A model generated the notes under the pieces. It worked only from the letters and a program-made list of their open reading frames with translations, had not been told where the DNA came from and did not search any database. From Desulfobacterales bacterium (GTDB taxonomy: Bacteria; Desulfobacterota; Desulfobacteria; Desulfobacterales; JAFDCJ01): DNA of 7,684 nt. The DNA lies in contig JAOZSC010000062.1 of NCBI GenBank assembly GCA_029939875.1, forward strand, positions 1 through 7,684, written 5' to 3'. A program made the position numbers and the translations under genes. Shown piece by piece: positions 6,593-7,684 of this stretch (positions are counted from its first letter, which is position 1; each line of letters begins with the position of its first letter).

Positions 6593-7681
6593 TTATCCGT
6601 TCTTGTTTTCAAAGGACATCATGAAGTCGGTAAGAGCTTTGACGCTTTCCAGGGAGGCAGCATTGTAAATTGAAGCCCGGCAGCCCCCCACCGATCGGTG
6701 ACCCTTGAGACCGCCCAGGCCGTTTTCCAGTGCTTGCTGGACAAATTGCTGTTCCAGATTTTCGTCGGGCAGGCGAAAAGTGACATTCATCAACGAGCGG
6801 CTGTCGTTTTGAGCCGTGGCCCGGTAAAAATCGCTGCCGTCAATCAGGTCGTACAGCAGGTCAGCTTTGTCACGGTTAAGGGCCGCCATCTTATCAAGAC
6901 CGCCAATGGTTTCCTCCAGCCATTTTAAAACTAGATCCACGGTGTAAATCGCAAAACAGGGCGGGGTGTTGTACATGGAATTTTTAGCGGCGTAGGTGCT
7001 GTATTTAAGCATGGTCGGAACGTTTTCCGGCACTCGTTCCAGCATGTCGTCGCGGATAATCACCAGGCACACGCCGGCCGGACCGGCATTTTTCTGGGCA
7101 CCGGCATAAATCAGGCCAAACTTGTTGCAATCCAGCGGCCGGCTCATAATATCCGATGACATGTCGCACAGGATCGGGACCGCCCCGGTGTCCGGAAAAT
7201 TCGACCACTGGGTGCCCTTGATGGTGTTGTTAGAGGTCAGGTGCACGAAAGCCGCTTCTTCATTGAAGCGGATGTCGCGCGGGATGTAGGCATAATTTTT
7301 GTCCGCCGAGGAGGCCACTACCTTGATGGGTTTGTCCTGGATTTGCGCTTCCTTGACGGCCTTGGTAGACCAAGTGCCGGTATCCACGTAGTCGGCGGAT
7401 TTGTCGTCGGCCAGAAAATTCATGGGAATCATGCAAAATTGCATGCTGGCACCTCCCTGGATAAAAAGCACTTGAAAGCGGTCATCCAGGTTCAGCAGTC
7501 GTTTGGTGCGGGCCATCGCGTCATTGATGACTGCGTCAAATTGCTTTGAGCGGTGGCTGATCTCGGTAATCGACATGCCAGATCCCTTGAAATCCAGGAA
7601 ATTTTCCTGGATTTCTTCCAGCACGGAAAGGGGAAGGGCGGCCGGGCCCGGATTGAAGTTGTGGATTCTGTTTGCCTTCAT
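6593..7681 (-). CDS. serC: Phosphoserine aminotransferase
   Basis: PLP-dependent class V aminotransferase converting 3-phosphohydroxypyruvate and glutamate to O-phosphoserine and 2-oxoglutarate in serine synthesis; in some bacteria it also serves PLP synthesis. The 362 residues match the family length. The N-terminal FNPGPAALP, the PLP phosphate-region QGGASMQF and the Schiff-base lysine K197 in GAQKNAGPAG (E. coli K198) are present. The C-terminal GHRSVGGCRASIYNA substrate-binding segment is also intact. The start lies three bases from the window edge, so the ribosome site is not visible, but the N-terminus aligns with the family's usual beginning and the gene looks complete. It is the first minus-strand gene seen; what precedes it (often serA) is outside the window. 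No terminator is evident in the 117 bp before the AOR gene, so some read-through is possible. A metabolic link to AOR is not apparent. Confidence 0.96.
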   Translation of the reverse strand: MKANRIHNFNPGPAALPLSVLEEIQENFLDFKGSGMSITEISHRSKQFDAVINDAMARTKRLLNLDDRFQVLFIQGGASMQFCMIPMNFLADDKSADYVDTGTWSTKAVKEAQIQDKPIKVVASSADKNYAYIPRDIRFNEEAAFVHLTSNNTIKGTQWSNFPDTGAVPILCDMSSDIMSRPLDCNKFGLIYAGAQKNAGPAGVCLVIIRDDMLERVPENVPTMLKYSTYAAKNSMYNTPPCFAIYTVDLVLKWLEETIGGLDKMAALNRDKADLLYDLIDGSDFYRATAQNDSRSLMNVTFRLPDENLEQQFVQQALENGLGGLKGHRSVGGCRASIYNAASLESVKALTDFMMSFENKNG

Positions 7682-7684
7682 ATT

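Overview
The window carries five protein-coding genes in two convergent groups, plus a repeat-rich gap between them. Its GC content is moderate. The gene set (FadN-type beta-oxidation enzymes, a tungsten/molybdopterin aldehyde:ferredoxin oxidoreductase, serC) and a G/C-rich intergenic repeat encoding '...SPPVPL' suggest a strictly anaerobic bacterium, most likely a Desulfobacterota (deltaproteobacterial) sulfate reducer or syntroph. This assignment is inferred from gene content and style; no rRNA or marker gene settles it.

Left part, plus strand (17-3755): a fused 3-hydroxyacyl-CoA dehydrogenase/enoyl-CoA hydratase (FadN type) is followed, after a 154-bp gap, by a thiolase (FadA type). Together they perform the last three steps of a beta-oxidation turn: hydration, NAD-dependent oxidation and thiolysis. 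No acyl-CoA dehydrogenase or acyl-CoA ligase is present here.

Middle (3756-4002): the convergent gap holds no gene. It contains a small hairpin, an imperfect inverted-repeat element of about 180-200 bp, and a C/G-rich hairpin repeat. The last of these reaches into the 3' end of the neighbouring minus-strand gene and supplies its last codons and stop.

Right part, minus strand, in transcription order: serC (7681-6593), a gap with a palindromic operator-like site and a possible promoter, an aldehyde:ferredoxin oxidoreductase gene (6475-4733), a two-way hairpin terminator, and an unfamiliar 218-aa gene (4659-4003). That last protein may consist of two ubiquitin-like (MoaD/ThiS-like) halves. This is the most interesting point in the window, because sulfur-carrier-fold proteins often accompany tungstopterin enzymes. 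The serine/PLP gene and the AOR appear to be separate units that share a strand.
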